Source: CAYNDB01 sp964395915 (lineage in GTDB: Bacteria; Nitrospinota_A; UBA7883; JAJRTC01). From it: DNA of 26,630 nt. Position 1 is the stretch's first letter. Each line of letters starts with the position of its first letter. Made by a program: the position numbers and the translations under genes. Below the pieces are notes generated by a model, which did not search any database, had not been told where the DNA came from, and saw only the letters and a list, made by a program, of their open reading frames with translations. Shown piece after piece: positions 8,193-16,690 of the stretch. The stretch spans positions 1 to 26,630 of the forward strand of contig CAYNDB010000022.1 in NCBI GenBank assembly GCA_964395915.1. The letters are read 5' to 3'.

Positions 8193-9686
8193 ATGAGTTT
8201 AAATTACGATACTGACGAGACAGGGAATCAGGTGAGAGACGCGCAAAGCCCGGGGGCTTACCTGCCGCAGGGAAGTCGTGTTAAGGGGGGTGTCCCCACG
8301 CCGTTTTGGCTGGGCGCCACCATGGTATTGGTCGCTTTGATTATAGAGGCCTACCTGGTTTACATACCATCATTTGTTTCTCCGATGTCAACAAGGCTGG
8401 AAGCATTACTGTTTACTATGGTATTGGCGTCGGTAGTATATACGGTATTTTATTTTATTCTTGTCCAGCCGCTTGCCACCCATGCCTCCTACCACAAGGA
8501 GGTTGAGGCAACGCTGCGGAAAAGCGAGGAAAGATATAAACACATCGTCGACTCCATGTCGGACGTATATTGGGAGATCGGAACTGATTGCTCTTTTACG
8601 ACAATGTCCAGCAGCATTGAGAAAGTGTTTGGATACAAAGTAGAGGAGATAATTGGAAAAACGCCATTCGACTTTATGCCTAAGGAAAAGGCTGAAAAGG
8701 CTCGTAACGTATTTATCGATTTGATGAGAGCCAGGGAAGCTATCAAGGATATGGAAATCTGGATGTTCCGTAAAAATGGGAACATGGTTTGTCTATCCGT
8801 TAACGCGGCGCCACTTCTGGGAGAAAATGGAGAGCTTGAAGGTTATCGAGGGGTTTACAGGGATATAACCGACCGCAAGAGCGCCGAGGAGGCGCTTAAG
8901 ATTTCAGAAACAAAGTATCGGATCATTGCCGATAATAATTATGACTGGGAATTCTGGTTAAGCCCGCAAGGTCATTTTCTGTATTCCTCGCCTTCGTGCA
9001 AAAGGATAACAGGCTACGCTTCCAGTGAATTCGAGTCGCATTCAGCGTTGTTTCTCAGGATCACCCATCCGGAAGATCAAGATACGCTGACAGACCGCTT
9101 GAAACGCTCTATGAACAATCAGAAAAAAGGGTCTTTAAGGTTCCGCATTATTAATAAAAACGGTGAAGAGCGCTTGATAGAAAGCTATCTAAGCCCTGTT
9201 TACGACAACGATAATCACTTCCTGGGTTTACGTGGCAGTAATCGAGACATAACCAGCAGGGGGGCCGCCGAACATGGTTTACAGGAGTCGGAGCGCAGGT
9301 ATAGAGAGATCATAGAAAATATACACCTTGCCGCGGTAATTATGGACATTGATGGCCAGTTATTTTATTGCAACGACTCCTTCCTCTTGAAAACCGGGTA
9401 TGAAAGAAATGAAATTAACGGCTGCATGTTTTTTGAAAAATTTGTGGAGCCAGGTGAAGCCGAGAGATTCCAGCGATTTTTATTGGGAGATATCTCCAAG
9501 GGGATGGTTCCGAGCCATTTTGTCGGACATATCCTCACGAAGAACGGAGAAAAACTGGCGATAGACTGGAGGAATGTGATTTTACGAAACTCCAGCGGAA
9601 AAATAATAGGTGTTACCTGTGTTGGAGAGGATGTCGTTATTGAACGCCGTGATATGGCTTTGCAACAATATTCCAGAGAGATCTAA
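8193..9686 (+). CDS. Membrane protein with three PAS domains and no kinase
   Basis: 497 residues: two membrane segments (about 38-58 and 70-92), then three PAS/PAC units at about 113-230, 236-355 and 366-488. Each begins with a SE(E/R)RY or SETKY helix, and the first two end with an RDIT-type DIT motif. PAS domains bind small ligands, flavin or heme, or pass signals between domains. No HisKA, HATPase, GGDEF, EAL or receiver domain follows. The protein stops after ALQQYSREI, a phrase that in many PAS kinases leads directly into a coiled coil and output domain, so it may be a truncated kinase or a partner of the kinase encoded downstream. It stands alone, with non-coding DNA on both sides. Confidence 0.8.
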   Translation: MSLNYDTDETGNQVRDAQSPGAYLPQGSRVKGGVPTPFWLGATMVLVALIIEAYLVYIPSFVSPMSTRLEALLFTMVLASVVYTVFYFILVQPLATHASYHKEVEATLRKSEERYKHIVDSMSDVYWEIGTDCSFTTMSSSIEKVFGYKVEEIIGKTPFDFMPKEKAEKARNVFIDLMRAREAIKDMEIWMFRKNGNMVCLSVNAAPLLGENGELEGYRGVYRDITDRKSAEEALKISETKYRIIADNNYDWEFWLSPQGHFLYSSPSCKRITGYASSEFESHSALFLRITHPEDQDTLTDRLKRSMNNQKKGSLRFRIINKNGEERLIESYLSPVYDNDNHFLGLRGSNRDITSRGAAEHGLQESERRYREIIENIHLAAVIMDIDGQLFYCNDSFLLKTGYERNEINGCMFFEKFVEPGEAERFQRFLLGDISKGMVPSHFVGHILTKNGEKLAIDWRNVILRNSSGKIIGVTCVGEDVVIERRDMALQQYSREI

Positions 9687-9765
9687 ATAAAATAGTTTGG
9701 GTATGGCCTCTGGTTTGGTTTGGAATTAGCTGATTATTTGCTTGGAAAATGAAAAATATTTAAGC

Positions 9766-9836
9766 CCTTTTCTCAAAGCCTTTAAGGGGGGCGAATCTCG
9801 GGTTTCCCGAGGCTCGCAGAAGGCTTTGAGAAAAGG
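9766..9836. repeat. Long inverted repeat / hairpin 1
   Basis: The 17-base arms CCTTTTCTCAAAGCCTT (9766-9782) and AAGGCTTTGAGAAAAGG (9820-9836) are perfectly complementary. Inside, GCGA (9791-9794) pairs with TCGC (9814-9817), and CTCGGG (9797-9802) pairs with CCCGAG (9806-9811) around a TTT loop. Almost the whole 71 bases fold. No T-run follows on the plus strand, so it is not an ordinary terminator. It may be a dispersed miniature repeat or a structured RNA. Confidence 0.8.
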
Positions 9837-9868
9837 AAAAGGTCAAATATGATCAGGGGGGTTGGGGG

Positions 9869-9939
9869 CGGATGGCCGCTTAGGTCCGTTTCAGTGTGGA
9901 AACAGGGGCATTGCTGAAACGGACAAGCGGGACCATCCG
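9869..9939. repeat. Long inverted repeat / hairpin 2
   Basis: Arms at 9869-9894 and 9914-9939 pair in three blocks of 7, 6 and 11 bp: CGGATGG with CCATCCG, CCGCTT with AAGCGG, and GTCCGTTTCAG with CTGAAACGGAC. Two-base bulges separate the blocks, one on each side, and the loop is 19 bases. It is unrelated in sequence to hairpin 1 but spans the same 71 bases and starts 32 bases after it. No T-run follows. Confidence 0.8.
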
Positions 9940-10218
9940 ATATTTTCTCTCAGAATGACGACTGTTATCCACACACTCTTATTCTCGTTCCAGTCGCTAT
10001 TTCGTTGATCGGCTTGTTCCTATAACTTAAACATGATAGCCTTATAATATAGTAAGTTATCCCTGTGACTCTAGATTCTGATAATGGTCTTTTCTTCAGG
10101 CTAGGCAGGGCAGGTAACAAGGTTTTTTGAGGGCTGTAGTACAATTGGAAAAGCCTGAAAATATGTCTAAATTAGCAGACTCCTCAACCTTAACGTGGGT
10201 CAAAATTAAAGGCGTTCT

Positions 10219-11832
10219 ATGGCTGTAGTCGAGAGCGGTAAAAGCTCCAAACCTCTGTTTAGTATGTTTTGGCCAGATGCAAGAGAACCCAGTAACGGCG
10301 CAAATAGCGGCGCGTCGATACGGTCGCTTTTATCCAAAAGAAAACTTTCTCTAAAAACAAAAGGGTTTCTTTTTGTAGGTTTGCTCCTGCTGTACGCAGT
10401 TTTTCTGACAGCATATATTTTTGTTCAGCAGGATAAACAAATTCAACGATTAATAGATATACAGAAGGCATATTCGGAAGAGTTGGAACTGCGACAAAAA
10501 GATATTTCCACATTCAACGCTATCATGGCGCTATATGCGGATATTGAATCGGTAGTGGATGATAAACATAAAGCCGAGCATGTGCGTGACCATTTAAAGC
10601 AAATAAAATCGCAGCTGGGCAAGATGGTCAACCGGCAGGAAGAACAATTCCCCACTGTAGACCTGCTATTTAAAAGCCTGGATAAGGCCATTACCGCTCC
10701 TGGAAGGGATACGCTTTCACCGGTCGGGAAGCTTCTTGATGATCTAAGACACGAATCGATCCAGCTTTCCTCTCCACGTCAAAAGTTTTTAGATTCGCTG
10801 GTAATATCGTACAGACAATCATCTGAAAGGTTAACAAACCAGGCGCTTTTGTTCGGTCTGCTTGGGATAACTGGCGCGGCAATAATCGTCGGCCTGTTTT
10901 TTTCAAGGTTGACACATGACCTCGATACCCTGAAATCCCGCGCAAAGGAAATGGCTTCAGCCGTATTAACAGAGCAGGAGCGTTTGACGGTAGAGGATAG
11001 AAATGATGAAGTGGGGCAGCTTTCACAGGCGATCAACAGGATCGCATTGGAGCTTGATCAGAGGGAGAAAGAGCTTGAAATAGAGCGTAATAAATCTTTT
11101 CATAAAGAAAAGATGGCCGCCATCGGCACCCTTGCCGCAGGTATAGCCCATGAGGTGGGTAACCCTATTGCGGCCATCAGCGCCCTGGTGCATGAAACAA
11201 GGAAAGAACTGGTTTCCAGCCTGGTACCATGCAGAAATGAAAGTTGCAGGGGCAACCTGGACTTTATCCTTCATCATGCGGAGAGGCTGGCCACTATTAC
11301 ACGCGAGGTGTCGGAATTTTCAACTCCACAACCGAGCAAACGTCAGTTACTCGATTTAAACAGCCTGATTCGCAACGCCAGCAGCTTGATGAAATATGAC
11401 AAACGGTTCAGGCGTGTGGATCTGCAACTTAATTTGGATAACCAGTTGCCAGCTATTATGGGTATGGGGGATCCTCTTCTTCAGGTTATAATGAACTTGT
11501 TGATAAACGCCGCCGACGCCTTGATGGACGTGGAAGACAGAACCCCGACGATCACATGCTCAACCTACATGGAAAATGGCTCTGCGCTTCTTTCTGTGGC
11601 GGATAATGGGAAAGGGATGGATAAAATGACCATTGAACATGCGTTTGAAGCTTTTTATACTACCAAACCAGCCGGTAAAGGCACCGGCCTGGGGCTTTCT
11701 CTTTGCCATTCTGTTGTGGAGAATCACAAGGGAACGATAGAGATAGATTCGGCTCCCGGTAAAGGGGCCCTTGTTAGGATAATGTTACCGGCTTTGGAAC
11801 CAGAGCAGACCGAGAGCCTTGGGGAAATTTAG
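10219..11832 (+). CDS. NtrB-like membrane sensor histidine kinase
   Basis: 537 residues. Two membrane segments (about 48-70 and 208-229) bracket a mostly helical extracytoplasmic sensor region, followed by HAMP (about 230-285) and a HisKA H-box HEVGNP with His 311 as phosphorylation site. The ATPase domain shows the N-box NLLINAADAL (427-436), DNGKGM (462-467) and GKGTGLGLSL (486-495), all intact. The loop after the first dimerisation helix carries CX4C (Cys 338 and 343), unusual there. The response regulator gene starts 14 bp downstream, so this is a classic two-component pair. An AAAGG 7-13 bases before the ATG supports the start. The signal sensed is unknown; control of the flanking cytochrome genes is inferred from position. 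Confidence 0.92.
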   Translation: MAVVESGKSSKPLFSMFWPDAREPSNGANSGASIRSLLSKRKLSLKTKGFLFVGLLLLYAVFLTAYIFVQQDKQIQRLIDIQKAYSEELELRQKDISTFNAIMALYADIESVVDDKHKAEHVRDHLKQIKSQLGKMVNRQEEQFPTVDLLFKSLDKAITAPGRDTLSPVGKLLDDLRHESIQLSSPRQKFLDSLVISYRQSSERLTNQALLFGLLGITGAAIIVGLFFSRLTHDLDTLKSRAKEMASAVLTEQERLTVEDRNDEVGQLSQAINRIALELDQREKELEIERNKSFHKEKMAAIGTLAAGIAHEVGNPIAAISALVHETRKELVSSLVPCRNESCRGNLDFILHHAERLATITREVSEFSTPQPSKRQLLDLNSLIRNASSLMKYDKRFRRVDLQLNLDNQLPAIMGMGDPLLQVIMNLLINAADALMDVEDRTPTITCSTYMENGSALLSVADNGKGMDKMTIEHAFEAFYTTKPAGKGTGLGLSLCHSVVENHKGTIEIDSAPGKGALVRIMLPALEPEQTESLGEI

Positions 11833-11846
11833 AGGAGCCTGATTAA

Positions 11847-13277
11847 ATGAGCGCATCCCAGATTCTTGTAGTGGACGACGAGACCGCCATACGCCAAGTG
11901 ATGGCGTCGTACATAAAGAGAGCTGGTTACATGGTGGATCTGGCCGGTAGCGGTGAGGAAGCCCTTGAAAAACTAAGTGGCGGTGATTTTGATATCGCTA
12001 TCTGCGACATCAAGATGTCCGGTATTTCAGGAATTGAGATGGTGAAAAAAGCTCGCGCCGCAAACATTGAAACTACGTTTCTTATGATGACGGCCCACGC
12101 CTCGGTGAACACCGCCATCGACGCTATGAAAGCCGGCGCATATGACTACATGATTAAGCCAATGCGCGAAGAGGATGTTTTACGCAGGCTTGCGCAGATC
12201 GACTCGATCATAGGGATGCGTAATGAAAACAGGGCGCTGCGCAGTATAGTATTAGGAGAGCAAGAGCGCCACTGCACATTGAAGTCCGCCGCTCATGAGC
12301 AGGTAAAAAGGCTTATCGACAAGGTTGCCCCGACAGATAATACCGTGCTTATCACCGGTGAGTCGGGAACAGGTAAAGGTGTCGTGGCAAAGGAAATACA
12401 TCGGCATAGCCGGAGGGCGGAGGCTCCGTTTATTCCGGTAAACTGTGGAGCCATACCAGAGAATCTGATTGAAAGCGAGCTGTTTGGACATGTAAAAGGG
12501 GCCTTTACTGGCGCGATTAAAGCCAAGAAGGGACTTTTCCTTGAGGCGAATTCGGGGACAATATTCCTTGATGAAATAGGGGAGTTACCATTGCATCTTC
12601 AGGTAAAGCTTTTGCATGTTCTCGAAGAAAAAGCGGTAAGGCCGGTAGGGTCGGAGCAAACCCGATCTGTGGATATTAGAATAATCACCGCTACCAACCG
12701 TGACCTTGTCGATATGATTGAAAATGGAATGTTCAGGGAAGATTTATATTTCCGGATTAATGTATTTAATGTCCATATCGCCCCGTTGCGTGAGCGAAGA
12801 GAAGACGTGGCGACGCTTACAGAGTTTTTCATGGGGCGGGAAGCAAAAAAACTTTTGAAAACCACAAAATTTACTCTTGACCAGGATGCTGAAGAGATAA
12901 TAATGAACCACGACTGGCCAGGTAATGTAAGGGAACTGGAAAATGTCATCAGCCGGGCGACAACGCTTGCTGACGGCGATCAAATTATTGTGGCTGATTT
13001 GCCGCCGCAAATAACAAAGGTCGGCCAGTTTCCGGGCGCCGCAGTAATTCCTGAATTTACTGGAAGGAGCCTCAAGGATCAGGTTAAGGCTTTTGAGATA
13101 AACGTCATAAGCAGAGCCATTTCTAAGGCTTCGGGGGACAGGCGGCTTGCGGCGCATCAGCTTGGAATTGGCCTGTCCAGCTTATACAGGAAACTCGAGG
13201 AGATTGAAAAGTCTGAAGGGATAAAGGAATCGGAGGGAAACCTCCTTTTGCGGTCTCAATTTCGCCAGGAGGGCTAA
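11847..13277 (+). CDS. NtrC-family sigma-54-dependent response regulator
   Basis: 476 residues in the standard three-part layout. The receiver domain (about 5-118) has the acidic pair Asp 10/11, phospho-acceptor Asp 54 and a conserved Lys in the IKP motif. The AAA+ domain has Walker A GESGTGKG (171-178), the sigma-54 contact loop GAFTGA (218-223) and Walker B with Asp-Glu at 242-243. A Fis-type helix-turn-helix (about 420-456) binds DNA. All key residues are present, so it should open sigma-54 promoters when phosphorylated by the adjacent kinase. GAGGAG lies about 11 bases before the ATG. I found no convincing sigma-54 promoter in the window, so its targets are not established. Confidence 0.94.
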   Translation: MSASQILVVDDETAIRQVMASYIKRAGYMVDLAGSGEEALEKLSGGDFDIAICDIKMSGISGIEMVKKARAANIETTFLMMTAHASVNTAIDAMKAGAYDYMIKPMREEDVLRRLAQIDSIIGMRNENRALRSIVLGEQERHCTLKSAAHEQVKRLIDKVAPTDNTVLITGESGTGKGVVAKEIHRHSRRAEAPFIPVNCGAIPENLIESELFGHVKGAFTGAIKAKKGLFLEANSGTIFLDEIGELPLHLQVKLLHVLEEKAVRPVGSEQTRSVDIRIITATNRDLVDMIENGMFREDLYFRINVFNVHIAPLRERREDVATLTEFFMGREAKKLLKTTKFTLDQDAEEIIMNHDWPGNVRELENVISRATTLADGDQIIVADLPPQITKVGQFPGAAVIPEFTGRSLKDQVKAFEINVISRAISKASGDRRLAAHQLGIGLSSLYRKLEEIEKSEGIKESEGNLLLRSQFRQEG

Positions 13278-13339
13278 CCGCATATACTATGCAAGTATCA
13301 GGAAATCACCCATTAACCAACTTAAGTTTTATCTGAAAA

Positions 13340-13891
13340 ATGAAAAATTTTGTGATTAGATTATGGCTTCGGCCGGGGATGCTCTTGTGGTTGTTTGCGA
13401 TGTTTTCTTTTTTGTTTTGGCCCGTAAGCTCCATTGCTGGAACAATGGAAGATGATTACACCAAGGGGATAGAGATGTATGACCAAGGCGATCTGGTCGG
13501 GGGCTTCAAATTGCTGAAAAAGGTAGCTGAAGCGGGATACGCGCCAGCTCAGGCCAGGTTTGGTTATATTCTGGATTATTCGGAATATAACGAGGACGCT
13601 GTGGATATGTATCGGAAAGCCGCGAAGCAGGGGAATGCGGATGGAGCCTTTGGCCTTGGTGAGATGTACTCTAAAGGTGAAGGAGTGGGTAAGGACGAGG
13701 AGCAGGCAATGTATTGGTTTGAAACCGCGGCGGAGATGGGGCACCTTCGCGCCATGCAGACTCTGGCGAAAATATTTGAAAAAGGCTCTTTGGGGATGTC
13801 TGTCGATCTCGAACTGAGCAAAAGCTGGGGTAAAAGAGCGGACGCTCTTTTAAAGGCGATCAAGCCGAAGACACCCGCAAAAAAGAAATAA
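13340..13891 (+). CDS. Secreted Sel1-repeat protein
   Basis: 183 residues with a long signal peptide (about 1-33, hydrophobic core 14-30, ending SIAG) and Sel1-like helical repeats from about 40 to 160. Visible repeat phrases include AEAGYAPAQARFGYIL, AAKQGNADGAFGLGEMYSKG and AAEMGHLRAMQTLAKIFEKG. The tail is Lys/Pro/Ala-rich. Sel1 repeats are protein-protein interaction solenoids, and there is no enzymatic motif. The gene lies 62 bp after the response regulator and 53 bp before the monoheme cytochrome, in the same direction, so it links the regulatory pair to the second cytochrome cluster. Likely a periplasmic scaffold; its partner is unknown. Confidence 0.8.
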   Translation: MKNFVIRLWLRPGMLLWLFAMFSFLFWPVSSIAGTMEDDYTKGIEMYDQGDLVGGFKLLKKVAEAGYAPAQARFGYILDYSEYNEDAVDMYRKAAKQGNADGAFGLGEMYSKGEGVGKDEEQAMYWFETAAEMGHLRAMQTLAKIFEKGSLGMSVDLELSKSWGKRADALLKAIKPKTPAKKK

Positions 13892-13944
13892 CATAATCCA
13901 TACAACGCAACATCGAACGGCGCCAGACTAGGGGGAATCAATAT

Positions 13945-14265
13945 ATGTTCAAAGGTAGCGTGGTTTTGCTTTTTGCCATGATAATTTCGGTCTTCGCCGG
14001 GGGGAGCGCGTTTGGCGAGGAAGTCCCATCCCCATTTTCCGGCGGGAAAACTTATAAAAAATATTGCGGGATGTGTCATGGCGAAAAAAACAGGAAAGCC
14101 ATTCCAGGTGTACACGATTTTATCAGAGGGGAATACCTGATGATTCCTGACAGGGAAATGTTTCAGATAATAAGGGAAGGGAAGAAAACCATGCCGGCGT
14201 TTATCGGTATACTTTCCAACAGGCAGATAGAAAATGTCGTTAATTACCTTAGAATGTTAAATTGA
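13945..14265 (+). CDS. Small secreted monoheme cytochrome c
   Basis: 106 residues: signal peptide (about 1-24, ending AFG), one CGMCH heme site (41-45) and a probable axial Met 83 in KTMPAF, followed by a C-terminal helix with the class I pattern (QIENVVNYLRML). This is a class I cytochrome c of the cbb3 subunit / c6-like type. It should have a higher potential than the bis-His multiheme proteins nearby. AGGGGGA lies 8-14 bases before the ATG. The stop is only five bases before the next start, so it is co-transcribed with the first Reg_prop propeller. A role as soluble electron shuttle is likely; the partner is not known. Confidence 0.88.
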   Translation: MFKGSVVLLFAMIISVFAGGSAFGEEVPSPFSGGKTYKKYCGMCHGEKNRKAIPGVHDFIRGEYLMIPDREMFQIIREGKKTMPAFIGILSNRQIENVVNYLRMLN

Positions 14266-14270
14266 TATCC

Positions 14271-15377
14271 ATGAACTATCTTACAAAAATTACGCTGACT
14301 TCATGGGGCGTTGTTCTGCTTTTATTCGGATCCGCGTTGGCGCAAAACGACACTGTGAAAACAGAAGATAAAGCCGCCGGTCAGTCTCGTTATAAGGTTA
14401 CGGAGACTTTCAACGTCGGCAGAAACGTATACGTTCGCGCTATCACAGTCGACAAAAAAAATAACGTTGTGTGGATAGGGTCCTCCGTGGGAGCTCTGGA
14501 GATAGACCTTAAGACAAAAGGGATGCGGAATGTTTTCACAAGGGATCATGGGCTTGCAAATGAGTATGTTTTCGCTATAGGCATAGATAACGATGGCTAC
14601 AAATGGTTTGGGACAAACGCCGGGGGGACTTCCCGATATAAGGAAGGAAAATGGAAAACTTTTTTTCCCATGCACGGGCTGGCCGACTATTGGGTGTATT
14701 CATTCGCCACACAAAAAAATGGCGACTTATGGATAGGCACCTGGGCCGGGGCGAACCATGTAAGCAGGAAAACAGGCAAGTGGGTTACGTACCTTGATGA
14801 GCTTATTAACGAATGGGTATATGGCATAGCCGTCGATTCTAAGGATCGTGTGTGGTTTGGCACTGAAGGTGGCGTGTCCATGTACGATAAAGGGAAATGG
14901 CGATCCTGGACACATGAAGACGGGCTGGGAGCCGGGAACGACGAAAAACTGCCACCAAGTCCAAATACAGGATTGGGAACCAGAACACGTCACAACCTCG
15001 ATATTTTATCCGCTGGAAAAACGACATACAATCCCAATTATGTTTTTGCCATACATGCCGCTTCCGACGATACAATATGGGTTGGAACGTGGGGCGGCGG
15101 GGTCAGTCAACTCAAAGATGGTAAATGGAAAAGCTACACTATGAACGACGGTTTGGCCGGGAATATAGTGTACAGTATCGCTCAGGACAGCGCCGGGGGA
15201 TTGTGGTTCGGCACGAACCGGGGATTATCGCGGTTTGACGGCAAAAGCTGGGAAACGATCAATATGCATGACGGTCTTTTTGACAGTAATGTATATGCTG
15301 TAGCGGTGGCGCCGGGTGATGAAGTCTGGGCTGGCACAAAGCATGGCGTGGCGCTTATAGTGTTGGCGGAGAAATAG
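14271..15377 (+). CDS. Secreted Reg_prop beta-propeller (first of tandem pair)
   Basis: 368 residues from ATG 14271; a TTG at 14262 overlapping the previous stop is an alternative. A signal peptide (about 1-25, ending ALA) precedes repeated 'two-component regulator propeller' units of about 40 residues, with phrases such as DNDGYKWFGTNAGG, KNGDLWIGTWAG, SKDRVWFGTEGG and DSAGGLWFGTNRG. These repeats usually form the periplasmic sensor of hybrid histidine kinases, but here the protein ends with the propeller. An insertion of about 40 residues (around 218-260) sits between two blades and is matched in the next gene. Role unknown; probably a periplasmic binding or docking protein tied to the cytochromes. 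Confidence 0.82.
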   Translation: MNYLTKITLTSWGVVLLLFGSALAQNDTVKTEDKAAGQSRYKVTETFNVGRNVYVRAITVDKKNNVVWIGSSVGALEIDLKTKGMRNVFTRDHGLANEYVFAIGIDNDGYKWFGTNAGGTSRYKEGKWKTFFPMHGLADYWVYSFATQKNGDLWIGTWAGANHVSRKTGKWVTYLDELINEWVYGIAVDSKDRVWFGTEGGVSMYDKGKWRSWTHEDGLGAGNDEKLPPSPNTGLGTRTRHNLDILSAGKTTYNPNYVFAIHAASDDTIWVGTWGGGVSQLKDGKWKSYTMNDGLAGNIVYSIAQDSAGGLWFGTNRGLSRFDGKSWETINMHDGLFDSNVYAVAVAPGDEVWAGTKHGVALIVLAEK

Positions 15378-15412
15378 TTTTTGGCAAGTTAATTATTGTT
15401 AGGATAAAAAAT

Positions 15413-16690
15413 TTGAAGATAAATACTAAAACGCTTGCTGTTATGGTTCTTGCTGTTACGGGGCTTGTAATCGCAGGTTATATGATTGGCAAGCAAAGCG
15501 GGAGCAAGATCGCGCAAGAAGCCGGAAAGCAGGTATCCACACAGGCGATAGTTCCTAAACCGGCCACCACAACCCCTCCTGCGGAACAACATCCGGCGCA
15601 GCTTAAGTCTCATGCCGCAGGCTCCCAATCGGAAGGCGTGACCCCTATAAACAAAGACGAGAAATTCACCCATTTCCGTGTTGGCAACAGAAATGTGAAA
15701 GATATTTTATCTGATGGGGAAACCGTTTGGGTCGGCTTTTCCGGCGGTGTTATCCGTTATGACATCACCACCGGAAACTATAAGCTATACGATACGCGCA
15801 ACGGGCTTATGTCCAACGGGGTTTTCCATGTAAGTAAAATGGATGACGACACGATAGCCCTTGGAACTTACGGCGGAGGCTTATCACTTTTCAACACGAA
15901 AACCGACCGGTGGAAAAACCTGAATATCCCTGATGGGCTTGGGGACGCCTTTGTTTACGATATCCTGAAAGCCAAAAATGGCGACATCTGGGTGGCCACA
16001 TGGTCCGGGGTTAACAGGGTTCTTGGCGGCGATCTTTACAACAGGTCGAAGTGGGATCTTTTTACGGAAGAGAACACCAAGGGCGGTTTGCCGAATGACT
16101 GGGTATATGGTCTTGCGGAGGGCAAAGATGGCAAGATTTGGCTTGGCACCGAAGGCGGGCTAGCGCTTTTTGCGGATGGTAAATGGACTAATTGGCAGCA
16201 TGCCAACGGTCTTGGAGCGTCATATGAAAAGGTGAAGGATGATATACAGTATAAAAACGATCCCGGCAAATTTTCCTCTCACCATGCCAAGCAGAAAGCT
16301 GAACAGGGCTTGGGAGACGTGGATATAGCCTATAACCCTAATTACATCATTTCCCTTGTTGTAGACAGACGTGACGGGGTTGTATGGTGCGGTACGTGGG
16401 GCGCAGGTCTTGCGCGGTTTGACGGTAAAGAATGGAAAAATTACACAGTAGCCGACGGTTTGCCAGGCAATCACGTGTTTATGTTATACCAGGACGCCGA
16501 TGGAGCGCTGTGGGCGGGGACGAGTAAAGGTTTGGCAAGAATGAACGATGACGGTTCTTTCAAAGTCTTTACGAAGGCGGATGGTCTTTTTGCCGATAAT
16601 GTTTTCTCTATGACCAAGGCTAGCGACGGCAGTGTATGGGTAGGCAGCTTTGGAGGCGTGGCGCGTATTTCTCCGGAGGTATTACAATGA
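15413..16690 (+). CDS. Reg_prop beta-propeller with N-terminal anchor (second of pair)
   Basis: 425 residues starting at TTG 15413. This start is favoured because AGGAT lies 7-11 bases upstream and the protein then begins with a good membrane anchor (about 7-24, LAVMVLAVTGLVIAGYMIG); no ATG fits. A Pro/Ala/Thr-rich linker leads to Reg_prop blades, for example KNGDIWVATWSG, KDGKIWLGTEGG and DADGALWAGTSKG. It is a paralogue of the preceding protein: both share a WVYG...GTEGG blade, a charged insertion before a YNPNY motif, and a DGLF...NV(Y/F) C-terminal blade. No kinase or receiver domain follows. Its TGA overlaps the ATG of the next gene (ATGA), so translation is coupled. Confidence 0.82.
   Translation: MKINTKTLAVMVLAVTGLVIAGYMIGKQSGSKIAQEAGKQVSTQAIVPKPATTTPPAEQHPAQLKSHAAGSQSEGVTPINKDEKFTHFRVGNRNVKDILSDGETVWVGFSGGVIRYDITTGNYKLYDTRNGLMSNGVFHVSKMDDDTIALGTYGGGLSLFNTKTDRWKNLNIPDGLGDAFVYDILKAKNGDIWVATWSGVNRVLGGDLYNRSKWDLFTEENTKGGLPNDWVYGLAEGKDGKIWLGTEGGLALFADGKWTNWQHANGLGASYEKVKDDIQYKNDPGKFSSHHAKQKAEQGLGDVDIAYNPNYIISLVVDRRDGVVWCGTWGAGLARFDGKEWKNYTVADGLPGNHVFMLYQDADGALWAGTSKGLARMNDDGSFKVFTKADGLFADNVFSMTKASDGSVWVGSFGGVARISPEVLQ

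Larger units (their letters stand above)
9687..10218. other. 532-bp non-coding region with two long hairpins
   Basis: No credible gene on either strand. The left half holds two adjacent long inverted repeats (listed separately). The right half (9940-10218) is AT-rich and leads to the histidine kinase gene. A perfect TATAAT occurs at 10043-10048, but no good -35 lies at 16-18 bases, so a promoter there is only possible. Confidence 0.5.

Noticed and set aside
8221..8275. Stretch resembling the second half of a GEMM (cyclic dinucleotide) riboswitch, with CGCAAAGCC and a GC-rich hairpin
   Set aside because: It lies inside the PAS gene just after the ATG, the GCAAACC first half is absent, and the translated protein is continuous.
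9766..9836. Hairpin 1 as an intrinsic terminator of the PAS gene
   Set aside because: It is 80 bases past the stop, and the second arm is followed by AAAAGG rather than a T-run.
9869..9939. Hairpin 2 as an integron attC site
   Set aside because: No RYYYAAC/GTTRRRY core sites at the ends, no integrase and no cassette structure.
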